DNA from: Hermodice carunculata
Lineage: Eukaryota; Annelida; Polychaeta; Eunicida; Amphinomidae
Assembly (NCBI GenBank): GCA_964020975.1
Contig: OZ026630.1
Span: 23,900,739-23,964,738, forward strand
Length of the DNA stretch: 64,000 nt
Reading direction: 5' to 3'
In this document: positions 10,980-61,712 of the stretch, piece after piece
Layout of the letters: every line of letters begins with the position of its first letter
Numbering within the stretch: position 1 is the first letter of the stretch
Program-made: the position numbers and the translations under genes
The notes under the pieces: generated by a model
Database searches by the model: none
What the model saw: only the letters and a program-made list of their open reading frames with translations
Told to the model about the DNA's origin: nothing

Positions 10980-12460
10980 CCTACATGGCCTGAATGACCT
11001 TTGGGTGGGGCGACCACTTCATCCCTACTGGCTGACGTCTCCTCGAGAGTTGATCAGCTAGCACATTGTTTTGTCCCGGGACGTGTCTCAAGTGCGTGCG
11101 AACGTCGTGGGCATAGCACCATCTGACAATGAGCCCGGCCAATTCCATTAGCTTCTCGGAGCGTGTACCACCTTGCCTGTTGAGGAAGGCCACCGCGGTC
11201 CGGTTATCGCACATTATGAGAACACTCTTGTGCTCCACCAGGTCTCGGAACTTAAGGAGCGCTAAGCGTATCACCTGCAGTTCCAACCGGTTGATGTGGT
11301 GAGCTCACTGGCCACGTTCCCTACCCCGTTCTGTTCTCCGTGTGGGCTCCCCACCCGGACCTTGACAAGTCCTTGCACATGGTAAGCTGGGCCTGAAAAG
11401 GCACCAGCGTCTGTCCTCTCATGATGTTTTCTCGTACGGTCCACCACCACAGGTGCACCAGATCCTAGAGGAGGATCGGCACCGGGGGCATCTGATAGCC
11501 CAGGCTTCTCTGCCATCTGTCGCGCAGCGCTAGCTGCAGTGGATGACAGTGGAGCTGGCCTAAGGGCACCTCAGAGTCCATCGAGGACAGGGAGCCCAGT
11601 AGGGCGAGCCATTGTGGAGCCGAGCGGACCTTGCCAGTCAGAAACGACTGAAGCAGAATCTGAAGTCTGTCCCATCTGTCCTCTGAGGGCCAACAGATGT
11701 AGGCTACCAGATCGAACTGGATGCCGAGGAAGACAAAGATCTGCTGTGGCTGAAGACTGGACTTGGGTAGGTTCACTACTAGGCCCAAGTATTGGCATAG
11801 TTCCTGGATGGGCTGAATGTGACGTTGCGAATCTAGCCGCCACGTGCCTGGATAAGCCAATTGTCCAAGTACACATGAATGTGAATGGAAGTGCTGTGGA
11901 GGTAAGCAGCAGCTGTCTGTGCGAACCTGGAAAACACCAGCAGTGCCGTGGCGAGACTGAACAGGAACACCCTGAACTGGTATACTTGGCCTGCAAATGT
12001 GAATCACAGGAAACTTCCGAGAAGACCCCACGATCTGCACATGGAAAAAATGCATCCTTGAGATCCAGGGACATGGTCCATTCCAAGGGCCTGAGGGCTG
12101 CTGCCACTGACTGGGGTGTCTCCATCCAAAAGGACCGGATTTCCAGATAAGTATTCAGCGTTGACAGGTCTATTACAGGGCACCATCCACCGTGCCGCTT
12201 GGGGAGGAGCAAAAGGTGGTTGTAGATGCCGGGAGAACCGTGGTCCTCTACCGGCTCTATGGCACACTTGCTCCAAAGCTTTTACACCACCTCCAGGAAC
12301 GCCAATGCCTTGGGTTCTGAGGTAGGTGGATTGAACCACCGTGGCTCTCTGCTTAACTGAGGGCTGTCTTCGCTGAATGGCAGTGTGTAGCCAGTCTCAG
12401 GATGTTTAGGACAGACGAATCGTCTGTGGTTTACTCCCATTGTCAGAGAAAGGCAGCAAG
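10980..12460 (-). mobile_element. DIRS part: reverse transcriptase and RNase H region (fossil)
   Basis: On the minus strand, about 12210-12030 reads GGWCPVIDLSTLNTYL and later MSLDLKDAFF, the DIRS/Gypsy-type RT motif A region. 11465-11700 has a VFLGIQFD block. 10990-11290 gives an RNase H with the LIMCDNRTAVAFLNRQGG signature and a closing HVPGQNNVLADQLSRR. The order RT, RNase H, recombinase is that of DIRS. Confidence 0.85.
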
Positions 12461-12699
12461 GCAACCGCCGACTGGGCGCTGCACTGAGTCTAATGACATG
12501 GCGGTAGGCAATCCTGAGATATCATCCGGGAGTTAGAAGTCAGGAACGCAGAGGCTTCCCTGACTTCTTCCCTAGACTGGAAGGCTTGCGCTTCCAGGAT
12601 CACTGTCTGCCTTTGCCCTGTCCTCACTGCCCTGAAGTGGCGAGACCGGGGTCAGGTTGACGTGCTCTGGGAAGTACCACGCTTTGGTGCAGTGGTGGC

Positions 12700-14165
12700 C
12701 CAGGGATGACAACGACTAAGCACAGTCAGTCAGTGCCTTGTAATGTGCCTGTTCAGCAGAGTGGGCCCGAAGCTCCTGCATTTGCCAAACAACACCTGCC
12801 ATCTCTCCTCCGATCAGTTCCTGAGAAGAGCGGCCCTGTTCTTGCTCTGCGAAAGATCGGGTCAGGCAGCTTCTCACCTGGGAGAAAGGCATCCCGCCGC
12901 AACAGACTAAGGTTAGCCTCAAGCGTGCAAGCGGTACAGACCTGGCTATCTACCGCTCGCAACAACGAAGTCGCAAGTAGCGTCGCCTGCTCCAAGCAGT
13001 CTCGCACTGCCTCTGTGACCTGCACAGAGCCCTTGAGGTCCTACAGGAGAGACCCCAAGGCAGCCAACGAGATGTCAGAGTACAAGGCCGCAAGGACAGA
13101 GCCTCGGGAAGCTTCCTCCAATCGTTGGTAGGCCTCTGCGGACGCAGTGATTGCCTTCATCTGCGGAGAATCATATTCCTCCCAATCAAGGTCCACCGGC
13201 AGTGAACCTGTTGGGTAAATCCATTCTGGCACCAAATACCACCTACCCTGAATGTCCGGCTTAAGGAGAAGTCGCCACTGCCTCAAGGAGCCAGACGTCG
13301 CCGGCTCAATGGGAACCTGTGTGCCTCGAGTCTTGGCCGTCGCCCACCAGGCTCTAGATAAGGGCCTTGACATGGTCAAAACCCTTTGCAGGGGCAGGTG
13401 CAGTGTCCATGGGTGCAGGGGCTGAAGCCTCTGCTGCGACTGTGGTCGACAGCTCTATGTGCCCGTCCGAGCACGACCGTCGTGAGCGGTGAGCTCCCGA
13501 CTGAGGCCGAGATCTGGTGTCAGAAGAGTCCGACATCAGTAGCTCATTCTCCACCTTTGAATCTATGTCCGAAGACTCTAGACTTGCGGGGGGAGCACGT
13601 GCACCCAAAGCCTCATCAAACTAAAAAATCCTCCATGGGCAATGGGTGGCTGCCTGTGACAGCAGGGGATCTGTCACCACGCCCAGCTTTGGAGTAGCGA
13701 GGACGTCTGAAGAGGTGGCTGCCTCCGTCTCCGCCGCATCTACCTGATCTCCCCAAGGGAGAGCAGAAAGAGTGGAGGGCTCATAGGCCAAAATCTCCTC
13801 GTCCACTGCAGGCACAGAGTCCTGCAGAGTTGGTTGGACCTAGTGATCTGGCTGAGCCTGCAATCGGCCAAGACCTCCACTGCCACCGACTGGGAAATCT
13901 GCTGGCAGGCCTGTTGCAGTGGGATCTCAGTGAGTTAACGGGCCTGAAATCCGAGTGAGAGTTGACTCAAAGCAGAAGCAGCAAGCTGCTCCGGCGACAG
14001 GGTTGACTCAGGCTTGGCTACTGTAGCGGCAGCCAATGCGGGAGAAAACAGAGCCTCTTCCTGCAACTGCTGTTCCTCCTGAAGCTCTTGGTCCGCCTGC
14101 CGCTCGAGAGAGTGAGGCGGGGTACCAGGCTCAAAGGATGGAACCAACGGAATCGCCAACTGCTC
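12700..14165 (-). mobile_element. DIRS part: second stretch of gag-like region (fossil)
   Basis: GC-rich, Pro/Ser/Glu/Gln-rich minus-strand reading typical of a DIRS gag region, without catalytic motifs. It stops abruptly where the nested LINE begins and is resumed on the other side at about 18.83 kb. Confidence 0.55.
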
Positions 14166-16986
14166 ACTGGTTTAAACATATTTTTTTATTAATCAAATAC
14201 AATATAAACATCTTCACACTGTAATAACAACAATTGGGAAAGAGGGCTATGCCCTATATTAATCTCTCTTGTAGAGAAAGGACACTTGGAACAGGACGAC
14301 ACATGACGCACAGCAATTACACAATCACTTAGAATGATCAAATGTAGATGATCAATAGCAACACCTGGCAGGAATAAGTGATCGTGTAAGAGACACAAAA
14401 GAAGATGACAGATACAGGGACAGGACAGATAGGGGGGCTAAGAACTGTCTCTACTAAGCATATATTTGATCAAAATTAAGATTCCAACCCACTGGCATTT
14501 AGCAAATGCCAGTGAGTTTGAATCTTTCTGTTGTTAAAATGAAATTTTGAATCGCAGCAAATATTTGAATATTCTCATCGAGCGTACACTCTGAAGAACC
14601 ATATAATACTGTCTGCAGTGTAAATGGAGCAAAATTAGATAAAATAGTATGTAGCGAAGATCTTGCAATGGTGCAGAATTCACAAACAAAACAGTAGTGC
14701 CATGTATCTTCATTACCTAGACCACATAAACATTTTGCCGAATCTTTAACGCCAATTTTGAAAAGATGAGAATTTAGTTGGGAAGATCCTAGGTGAAGTC
14801 GGGTATGAAGAATAGATAAATATCTATCACCAAAGCTAAGTAATTCTTGAAACTTAACAGACCTGGTAAGTGGTTGTAGTAATTTAGATTTGAATATATG
14901 AAGGATGCAGACTGCCGAATGTCTAAAGCAAGTTCGTTCCATAATCGCACTGTGGAAGGGAAAAATGATTTGTCAAACAGATCAGTTCGAGCTTGAAAAT
15001 GAGAAAGATCAAAACTCTGGCGCGTGACATACCTCGGTAAAGGTACGTCAGGGGCATTAGAAATAACAGAGCAAATCACATGTGGACCAAGATTGTTAAC
15101 TATTTTGTACATCATAACAAGTTTAGCTGTTTCTCTCCATTTCGCTAAAGTGTGCAAGCCGATTTCTTCATATAATTTTGTATTGCTAGTACCATGCATT
15201 ACACCTGTGGCAATACGGGCGGCATTAAGCTGGACTTTTTCAAGTTTTTCAGCATCGGATACTGAACATCCACTCCACACAGGACTACCATACTCAAGTA
15301 CTGGCCTAATAAAGGACATATAATTGTTTCCAGTGTTTGCCTGTCTAAGCTAAATTTCAGGCTTTTCATAGTAGTAATTAATTTATTTGCTTTAGTAATT
15401 ATCTGATTTATGTGATCTGACCATCGGAGATCGGAACGAATAGTGACTCCCAGATGTTTATGATGGTTAACATCTTGTAAGACATGATCTTGGAAAATAA
15501 TAGGAGGATGATCTATTTGGCCTGTTTTACGAGAAATGAGCATCACATCAGTCTTTAGGGCATTAAAAGTGATGAGCCAATCATCGGACCATTGTTGTAT
15601 AGAAGACAAAACAGAATTAACTGTTTCAGCAGCAGCAACTGGATTTTCAACATTTAAGTAAAGAATTGTGTCATCAGCGAAGAGCTTGATGTTTGATCGA
15701 GCCAGATCAACAATATCATTGATATACATTAAAAACAAGAGGGGGCCAAGTATGGAACCCTGTGGAACTCCGGCTTTTACTTGGCCCCAGTTGGATGACT
15801 GACCCTGAATAACAACACGCTGATAACGGTTGTTAAGGTAATCAAAAAACCAACCTGCAAGTTAACCGATATACCATTTTTCTTCAATTTAAAAAGAAGA
15901 CCAGAGTGCCAGACTTTATCAAAAGCCTTGCTGATTTCAAGGAAAACTACTCTGACCTCTTTTTGTTCATCAATAGCAAAGCATAGCTCATGATAAACAA
16001 GTTTATTAATTGTAGAATCACCTGGTATAAAACCGGGTTGATGGGCTGAAATAACTAGGTTACTTCTGAAAAAGTTAAACATATGTTTAAAAACAATTTT
16101 CTCTAGAAGTTTACCAGTACAGCTAAGTAATGAAACGGGTATGTAATTGGTACAAGCATCTTCGGCGCCCTTCTTATGCAGGGGAGAAACATTCGCTCTT
16201 TTCCATTCGGAAGGAAATCTCTTGGATTCAAGAGACATATTAAATAATTTACATAATGGTAAAGCAATAACAGGTGCAGCTTCTTTTAGAACCTTAGCAC
16301 TTATACCATCCGGACTAGATGCTTTGGAAGTATCCAAAGTGTAAAGAGTAGCGAGAACTTCCTTTTCCGTCATATGTAATAAATTAAAGTTATGAAGTGG
16401 GGGGTCGGCTAACTCAGGTAGAGTTGCAGTTGAACTATCAATGTTGCACTGCTGAAGAAAAAAGGAATTGAAATTTGAGCTTTTGACAGATTATCAGAAA
16501 TGTGTTCATCATCGTGGAGAATGGAAGGAATAGAAGTAGAATGATTACGCTTTAAGAAATGTTTTACAGTTCGCCACCAGCTTTTCTTGTTTCAAGCAGG
16601 ATTATTCAAGTCGGCACGCAATTTTTATCATATTCTTGCTCAGCTACTTTAAGCTGATCCTGATAATGGTTACGTAATTGACAAAAAGTGTTCCATGATT
16701 CAGTTTCAAAACGCTTACTCTTAGTTTTTGTATATTGACGGTGAACCTGACGCTTAAGTGACCGAAGATGAGAATTGTACCAAGGTAAGTCGGAGGGTCT
16801 TATGTCAACATTTTTGTTAGGAATACACCTAGCATCAGTCTCAATGAATAATTTAGACCAAGAGTCACAACATAAGTCTATATCATTTGTTACAAAATAG
16901 GAGGACCAATCCACTTCACTCAAACAGAGTCGAAAATCGTTAAAGTCAGCTTTACAATAATCCCAAACAAGTCGCTTGTAAACTGG

Positions 16987-18198
16987 TTATTTTTTATATC
17001 TAAATAAAAGGTTAGCACCCACAACACAGTGGTCGCAATTAGAAATGGAAGGAAGTACTCTCACTCCGCTGATGTAATGTGGTACACTTGAAATGATTTG
17101 GTCTAGACAAGTAGCAGAGTGTTCAGTGATACGAGTGGGTTCTTTCACATGCATGGCAAGAACGTTATTGCAAACAATCTGCTCAAGCTTTTGGCTTGAA
17201 TATGTGTTGAAAAGCGAATTTAAATCACCAGATAATATAATATCATGGATACCAGTATTTGTGGCTAGATCGAGGCTTTCCTGGAATTTGTCCCAAAAAG
17301 AGACGAGTGAATTTGGAGGTCGGTAAATAACTCCGAAAAGGAATTTGTTGTGAAGTCTTAATTCACACCATAAAAGTTCGAGGTCTGGTAGCTCCAGGTC
17401 GGCTCGGCGTATCACATGAAGGAGCTGGGAGACATATAGTGCCACTCCGCCGCCCGTACCATCGGGACGGTCGCGCCTTATAATATCATGAAATCCTGGC
17501 AGGCAAAGTTCTTCAGATGAATTATTTTGATTAAGAAATGTTTCAGATATGGAGATAATGTCAAACTCGGGTACTAAATCTGACCGAATACATCTAAGTT
17601 CATCTTGGGAAAGACTACGTACATTAGAATGGCAAAATGTAATATCACTTAGGTGTTGAACAGGGCCAGGATTTACATGAACGTCCCCAGCTAAAAATAT
17701 AAGCAAGGGCGTAATGCTTAAAAAATAATGGATTGGGTCCTCCCGCCTATGTAAGACTACAAATAAAATATAGACAGAAAGTAGCCTTCGCTTATCATGA
17801 GATGCAGATTTCAAATTTAACAGAACAGATGCCAAAGTTATGTAAGTCAAGGCATATACACAAAGATACTGGCACGCACTAGTGTAATTTATATCTAAAA
17901 ATAAATTCGTATCGTTGCTGTAAAATATGTAAAAACATGGGGGACTAACTTCGTCCTTCAGAATATACCAGACATTTTCGCACACGTACCTAAAGACAAT
18001 GCTGGCAACCTTTACTTGGATAATAGCACAATACAACCAAGTAAGATCAAAGCATAAAAAGTAAACAAGTAAGATTTTAGCAATAAAGAAGGCTCTAGAA
18101 TGAGTGGAAATCTTCAATGTGGTCAAAGTGATATCAAAATTGGTAGACACACTGCAGTCGTGTGCCCATGGAATAAGGCAATATAGATATATAATCAT
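16987..18198 (-). CDS. LINE leader, 2A-like motif and APE endonuclease
   Basis: 403 codons. Residues 1-170 are unusually hydrophobic, with several candidate membrane segments (about 36-60, 110-130 and 140-170). DVHVNPGP at residues 172-179 resembles the 2A ribosome-skipping consensus D(V/I)ExNPGP. Residues about 185-400 form an AP-like endonuclease with blocks HSNVRSL, ISISETFL, GGGVALYVS, FGVIYRPPN, ILSGDLN and a closing SNCDHCVV (the SDH box reads CDH). Such leaders are known in CR1-group LINEs of marine invertebrates. The frame ends before the RT, which lies in other frames. Confidence 0.75.
   Translation of the reverse strand: MIIYLYCLIPWAHDCSVSTNFDITLTTLKISTHSRAFFIAKILLVYFLCFDLTWLYCAIIQVKVASIVFRYVCENVWYILKDEVSPPCFYIFYSNDTNLFLDINYTSACQYLCVYALTYITLASVLLNLKSASHDKRRLLSVYILFVVLHRREDPIHYFLSITPLLIFLAGDVHVNPGPVQHLSDITFCHSNVRSLSQDELRCIRSDLVPEFDIISISETFLNQNNSSEELCLPGFHDIIRRDRPDGTGGGVALYVSQLLHVIRRADLELPDLELLWCELRLHNKFLFGVIYRPPNSLVSFWDKFQESLDLATNTGIHDIILSGDLNSLFNTYSSQKLEQIVCNNVLAMHVKEPTRITEHSATCLDQIISSVPHYISGVRVLPSISNCDHCVVGANLLFRYKK
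17662..17685 (-). other. 2A-like peptide motif
   Basis: Encodes DVHVNPGP directly after the hydrophobic run ITPLLIFLAG. The canonical motif has Glu where His stands here; the essential NPGP and the leading Asp are intact. Confidence 0.6.
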
Positions 18199-18830
18199 CG
18201 GGATATAAATACTAATAGCCCCAACACTTAAACATAAAGTTCATATAAAACACAGATAACAAATGGAACAGTAATTTAGTAGCGGAACTTGTGAATAGTA
18301 CCAATATTCTCCAGACGAGAGACACAAGTCTCATGCTGCAATAAAAAAAAATCAAGTGCTCCCAGGGGAGAGCCGAAATAGTGCGTATCAATAACTATAA
18401 TTGCGGTCTAAATGATATTCATAACGCAGGGAAAGTCAGGCACGCCGCCTACACTGAGGCAGGTATCAGCGACAGCGGTCGTTCCCACTGAGGCGACGGG
18501 CATGAGGACATTCCACGTGCCCCTCACCCCAGCACGAAATAGCGCCGTAATTGCCCCCCAAAAACATTTGTAATTTCTGAATAATATTTTAGGGAAAAAC
18601 AACATCTGCAGCAAACATCGTATCAGATGTATATAGAATATGTAATTCTAAAAATCAGGAGGAGTCCATATTCTATAACAAGGTTTGATAACCCAATCAT
18701 GAATTACATAATAAAGTTAAAGATATTGATAATGTATGACCAGGTAGCATGAATGAACCATGGCATGAATAAATGAATATATCGAATATATATGGAAGAA
18801 CCATGGCATACGAATATATCCATAATGAGT

Positions 18831-19870
18831 TTTAACTGTCCGAGCGCTCGGACAGGCTGGGGTTCCGGCTTCCCATACTTCCCGGACTTACTGTCCGAGC
18901 CCTCGGACCCGAGCTCTTGGACTGGCCAGGGTTCTGGGATCCCGGGTTGTTGGCCAGAAGGCTTCCAAGTCAGGTGCACCAGTTTGCGGTGTTGAGCACG
19001 TTCCGAGCGCTCGCACTCGGAGGACCAAGATCTCGGCAGCTCTAAACGTCACTTGACAGGCTTCTCAGGAGCGGACTCCCGAGAAGGCATTGTTGGCTGA
19101 GAGGGGGTGAGCAGAGCACGTAACAACCCAGCCTGTTGTTCCATGCTGCGAGACATCGCTTCCAAGGCTGAGACCACCTTGGGATAGGTGCCAAGAGCAT
19201 GGGTGGGTGCTGGTGGGGCGGAAATCGTGGGTTCAGGTCCACTAAGAGGTGCCTTACTACCTGATTTTTGACTCCGACATCTTCTCACCCTCTCCCAAGA
19301 GAAATCAGGTGAAGAGATGTCTGTCAGAGGGGACTGTGGACCAGCCGAAACAAATCTATGCTCTTTCCCCAAAGATACATAAGGCACGTGTGACAAAGAA
19401 GATGGCGGAAGGGCCGAAGCAAGTCTACGCCTCTTCTTTAGCCCACGGGGAGACTTATCCGGTGAGGACTCAATGGACTCCATCACGTCGGCTTGGTGTT
19501 TTAAGGTCCTAGAGGCCAACATTCTACACCTTGCACGATCGGACTTCCTCTTTGCCTGCTCAAAGAGCAGCCATTTGTCCTCTCCCCAATCAACGCAGTA
19601 CTTGCAGGTACGCTCACGAGAGCACAGCTGACCCAACTGCAGCCGACATCCATAACAATGTGGATGGTCGTACTAGGCTGCTATGTAGTGATTACTGGGA
19701 TCCAACTTTTGTCCACGGTCTAACAAGGACGAAGACTGAGATCTAGTGGTACCCTCGTCACCAATGTATTGCCTCCGAAAGGAAGCAATAGCCTTGTGTG
19801 CACTGCTCTCCCTCTCTCTGCTATCTGGATGGGACGCCATCTTGAAAAAGAAAAGCACAAGTCCAACGAC
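18831..19870 (-). mobile_element. DIRS part: first stretch of gag-like region (fossil)
   Basis: Minus-strand reading rich in Ser, Pro, Arg and Lys, with a Cys-rich motif near its start (a CYGC...C..C-W pattern at about 19.6 kb) typical of DIRS gag proteins. It continues beyond the LINE at 14.16 kb. Confidence 0.6.
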
Positions 19871-20502
19871 CAACTTTACACTTACTTTTCCAGAAGTATT
19901 CCTTACTAGAAATCAGCTATCTGGGTCTCCGAAGAATCGCTGACCGCTGAGAAAAGACTTTTTCGCATAGGAGAATGCATAAACGCAAATGGAGCAGTGA
20001 ATATGAACCGAAGTTCACAGAGCTTCACTCTCACAGGCAAGCCAGATCTGGCGACCAAAATTTAGGTTGCACCCCTAAATTGACCACAGAGGGCAGCACA
20101 AAGGTATAATGTCTAATGACCAGCACTGTAGGATTTGGCTTGACCAGAGTGGTGGAATTTGTGGTAGGCTAAAATCTGTTACATATAATTTTAATTCAGA
20201 TTTTGCCATCACAAAATAGTGATTTGAATAATTAATTTTGGGCATTATTTTTTTCCAGGGGTGGTTGGAAATTTAAAGTTGATATTGGGTGTGGACAGGT
20301 AAAAATCCAACATGACTGCGTTCAGGCGGGGCAAAGTCAAAAGTTTGGTGTTCATCATATATGTTAATGCCTCTCACTTTGTAAGTCAGACTTGAACTTA
20401 ATTGGAGAGCATAGTCTTCATTAAAGTTAAAGCTCTTACTCTCAGATACGCCATGATGTGTTATAATGGCCGCCTATGGGAAATTCAATTTAGTGGTGCC
20501 AC

Positions 20503-20684
20503 CTAAAGAGGAAGGAAGATACGGGGCGCATGTGCACAATGACATCACCGTTAGTCCCACATGGACCAAGAGATGGCGCCACGGGACCGTCAGGTTTTGA
20601 TCAAGAGTGAGCAGACAAGCTTCTCATCTCGTTGGGCGTCATGCCCAGACACAGAGGTCTTGGCAATGGTGGTTGAGAGGTAAC
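20503..20684. repeat. DIRS inverted terminal repeat, upstream copy
   Basis: Reverse complement of 8692-8872 at about 94 percent identity. A short terminal extension to 20697 matches the second half of the internal complementary region at 8989-9024. Confidence 0.92.
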
Positions 20685-20849
20685 GTTACGTACTTAATGT
20701 TAGTGTATAATGAGGACCCTAACCTGTTATGGATTTCTTGTCAAACGTGATTTACTCTTTCGGATAACAATTGCAACTGTAAGTACTAAGTTCAAGAATA
20801 TATTTGGAATGGAAAGATACTGAAAACTAGGAATTCCAGTACGAAAACG

Positions 20850-21345
20850 AAACAGTTTCTGTAAACTAAAAATAAGCGGTCATACACTTCAAATTGAAAC
20901 TGGCAGGTACACAAGGCCAAAACCCGTATTGTCCAAAGAACTTGCAAAAAATGAAACTCGAACATTATTGAGGATGGACTTCATTTTGTAACAAATTGCC
21001 ATAAACATGATGACATTAAAAGAACTCTATATTCCAATCTGGCTTCCAAATTCCACCAATTTAACCCCTTAGCAGAACAGGAAAGAATTATTTTCATGAC
21101 GTCAAGGGGGAGAAGTTCAAGGACGGCGTGTCATTGAATATTGTCATTTGTAAACGGTGCATTTCAGAGAAGGTCAATTTTGATTAGTCACCCGTAATGG
21201 TAACATCTGGTGCAGCGGTGTTGTTTTTTGGCAGCTACATAGTGTACTCAAATATTTTTTAGTGTATGGATTGTATATGTTCTTGTGACTTCGCCATGTT
21301 TTACATTGGTTCCTGTCAATAAAGTATTGCAGGAAATATTAGGGT
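20850..21345 (+). mobile_element. LINE 3' end (C-terminal ORF2 and 3' UTR)
   Basis: Translation in shifting frames gives HTLQIETGRYTRPKPVLSKE, a common LINE C-terminal block (ETGRYTRPK). It is followed by VTNCHKHDDIKRTLYSNLAS and a short tail. A non-coding tail ends in GTCAATAAAGTATTG at about 21319-21335. It lies just outside the DIRS end and was not shown to be its target. Confidence 0.65.
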
Positions 21346-21663
21346 TATTATAGTTTGCGGTTCAGCTACATTGGAATGAGGCATTTATCGCCAGTGTTAC
21401 CACGCCAGCTAAATGCATTCACACCTATTTTAAAGTGTTTCTAAACCCAGAATATTTTCACGGTTTCCCATTCAACGCCACTTGTCTTTTGTCCTGCTCC
21501 CTCCTCCTCATTAAGATGCAACCTTTTAACTGAATGGAATGGTGACATTGTTCGCAAGAATGAAGATATGATAATAATAATTAGAGATCAATTGCCAAGG
21601 TGCACATTCCAGCACCTATGATCATTAAATTATATCTCTACAAATACCTGGCATCTTGCATTA

Positions 21664-21975
21664 TTGTACATATGAAAAATGTTACAAAGTATGACTTCCA
21701 GTAGCCGCGAAATGCTATTTAAAGAAATTTTTACCCCTCGAGTCAGAGATTTGGAGATTGGAAAATTGTTGTCCGCTTCGATTTTTTTCTAACATTTCTC
21801 CTAATTAGAAAACGTTACAAATTATGATTTCCTGTAGCAGGAGGTTCACTTTTGATGTTATAACGTCAAACCCAAAATGCTATTAAAAGATATTTTTACC
21901 CCAGGTATTAGATTTCCAAATTGGTAAATTGTTGTCTCCTTTGATACTTATTTTTTCCTTGTAAATAGAAAATAT
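21664..21975 (+). repeat. Two degenerate tandem copies (about 140-170 bp)
   Basis: Copy 1 at about 21680-21800 and copy 2 at about 21810-21960 share GTTACAAA-TATGA-TTCC-GTAGC, then AAATGCTATT-AAAGA-ATTTTTACCCC, then AAATTGTTGTC. Copy 2 has an extra segment of about 35 bp. Confidence 0.6.
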
Positions 21976-22720
21976 TTTCTCTGCTAATTAGAGCTATGAC
22001 CTACAATGGCGGCACACCACAGGTCAATAGTTTCCCTTACCAATGCGCCCAACTCACCCCAAGGAAAGCAAGTCACTCTCCATAATAATAGCCGGGAGGA
22101 TAGAACTGTCTACGCAGGTAAGCAGAGTATCTAGGGCTTTGACATCTGCGTCAATATTAAATGTTGCTGTGGTATGTAAAAAATTACAAGGTAAATAGTT
22201 AATACATTCAGCACACAAAACAGCAAAAATGTTTTGCAATGAAAACAGTAGCCGCAGTACAAAATCTTACATGCTTATATGAGTTCCATATTGCATTAAA
22301 TTGATATCTTTAGTGTGTGTGATGGTATGGTTCCTGTATCATGTAGACCACGCCATGTGTAGGGTACAAGTCAACTATAAAGTTCTATATCTACAAGACC
22401 TTGGGCAGGTAGACACCAAACAAACCCAGTCTATTTTAATTTGAATACTCACCATTCTCATAGACGATAAAAGGTGCTTTCGCCTAGAGATTACGAGTGG
22501 GCTTGTCGGTTCTGCCCCGGCTTTGGTCGTACACCCCTGATACCAGACAGGTTAAGATTATATTGTCACGATTGCAAAGTGAACATGACACACGTTCCTG
22601 TCAAATTATGTCTGGAAACACGCACACGTGATCCTTACACTTAAATAGAACTCGTTCGTGAACTTTGGTGATAAACTCTTCACCTACCTGTTAAACGCCC
22701 TAATTATATACATGCATTTA
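21976..22720. other. Upstream region of the aminopeptidase gene
   Basis: No coding sequence or mobile element recognised. A short T-rich stretch precedes the TATA box. Confidence 0.3.
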
Positions 22721-22726
22721 TTACCA

Positions 22727-22734
22727 TATATAAA
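22727..22734 (+). promoter_or_regulatory. TATA box of the aminopeptidase gene
   Basis: TATATAAA lies 80 bp upstream of the ATG of exon 1. A start site about 30 bp downstream would leave a 5' UTR of about 50 nt. Inferred from position only. Confidence 0.4.
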
Positions 22735-22813
22735 CGTTACTTGTCTATACCTGCATTTAAGACTTTTGGCCACTTTCCCTTCCTGTCTGGATACACAGAC
22801 TAGGCAAAGCACT

Positions 22814-61680
<38,867 letters not shown>

Positions 61681-61706
61681 GCCTATTGGTCTCCAGCTGA
61701 TTTTCA

Positions 61707-61712
61707 AATAAA
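61707..61712 (+). terminator. Poly(A) signal AATAAA
   Basis: 27 bp after the aminopeptidase stop codon; the only canonical hexamer close by. Confidence 0.6.

Larger units (their letters stand above)
14166..18830 (-). mobile_element. CR1/Jockey-group LINE inserted in the DIRS element
   Basis: A nearly full-length LINE on the minus strand. The 5' leader is about 18830-18200. Then comes a 403-codon open frame (18198-16987) with a hydrophobic leader, a 2A-like motif and an APE endonuclease. RT blocks follow at 16373-15777 (FLEISKAFDKVWHSGLLFKL, motif A) and 15738-15199 (KLFADDTILYLN, motif C). The C-terminal region is 15319-14499 and ends in a Cys/His cluster (CLCG..ED..HYCFVC). Several frameshifts separate these blocks, so the copy is dead. 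The 3' end abuts an AT-rich tail at about 14172. No clear target duplication was found. The exact clade (CR1, Daphne or Crack) is not settled. Confidence 0.85.
8651..20697 (-). mobile_element. DIRS-type tyrosine-recombinase retroelement (fossil copy) with nested LINE
   Basis: A 12.05-kb unit on the minus strand, of which about 4.6 kb is a later LINE insertion, leaving about 7.4 kb of DIRS. It is bounded by inverted terminal repeats, with an internal complementary region near the downstream repeat; this arrangement is diagnostic of DIRS elements. Parts in element order: gag-like region with a Cys-rich motif (about 19.9-18.8 kb, resuming at about 14.2-12.7 kb), RT and RNase H region (about 12.5-11.0 kb), tyrosine-recombinase region (about 10.5-9.6 kb), then a non-coding end. 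The copy is clearly broken, with roughly a dozen or more interruptions of its frames. The inverted repeats differ at about 6 percent of positions, so it is not a recent insertion. No target duplication was seen, as is usual for DIRS. Confidence 0.88.

Noticed and set aside
11539-12150. 203-codon plus-strand frame
   Set aside because: Opposite-strand shadow of the GC-rich DIRS RT region.
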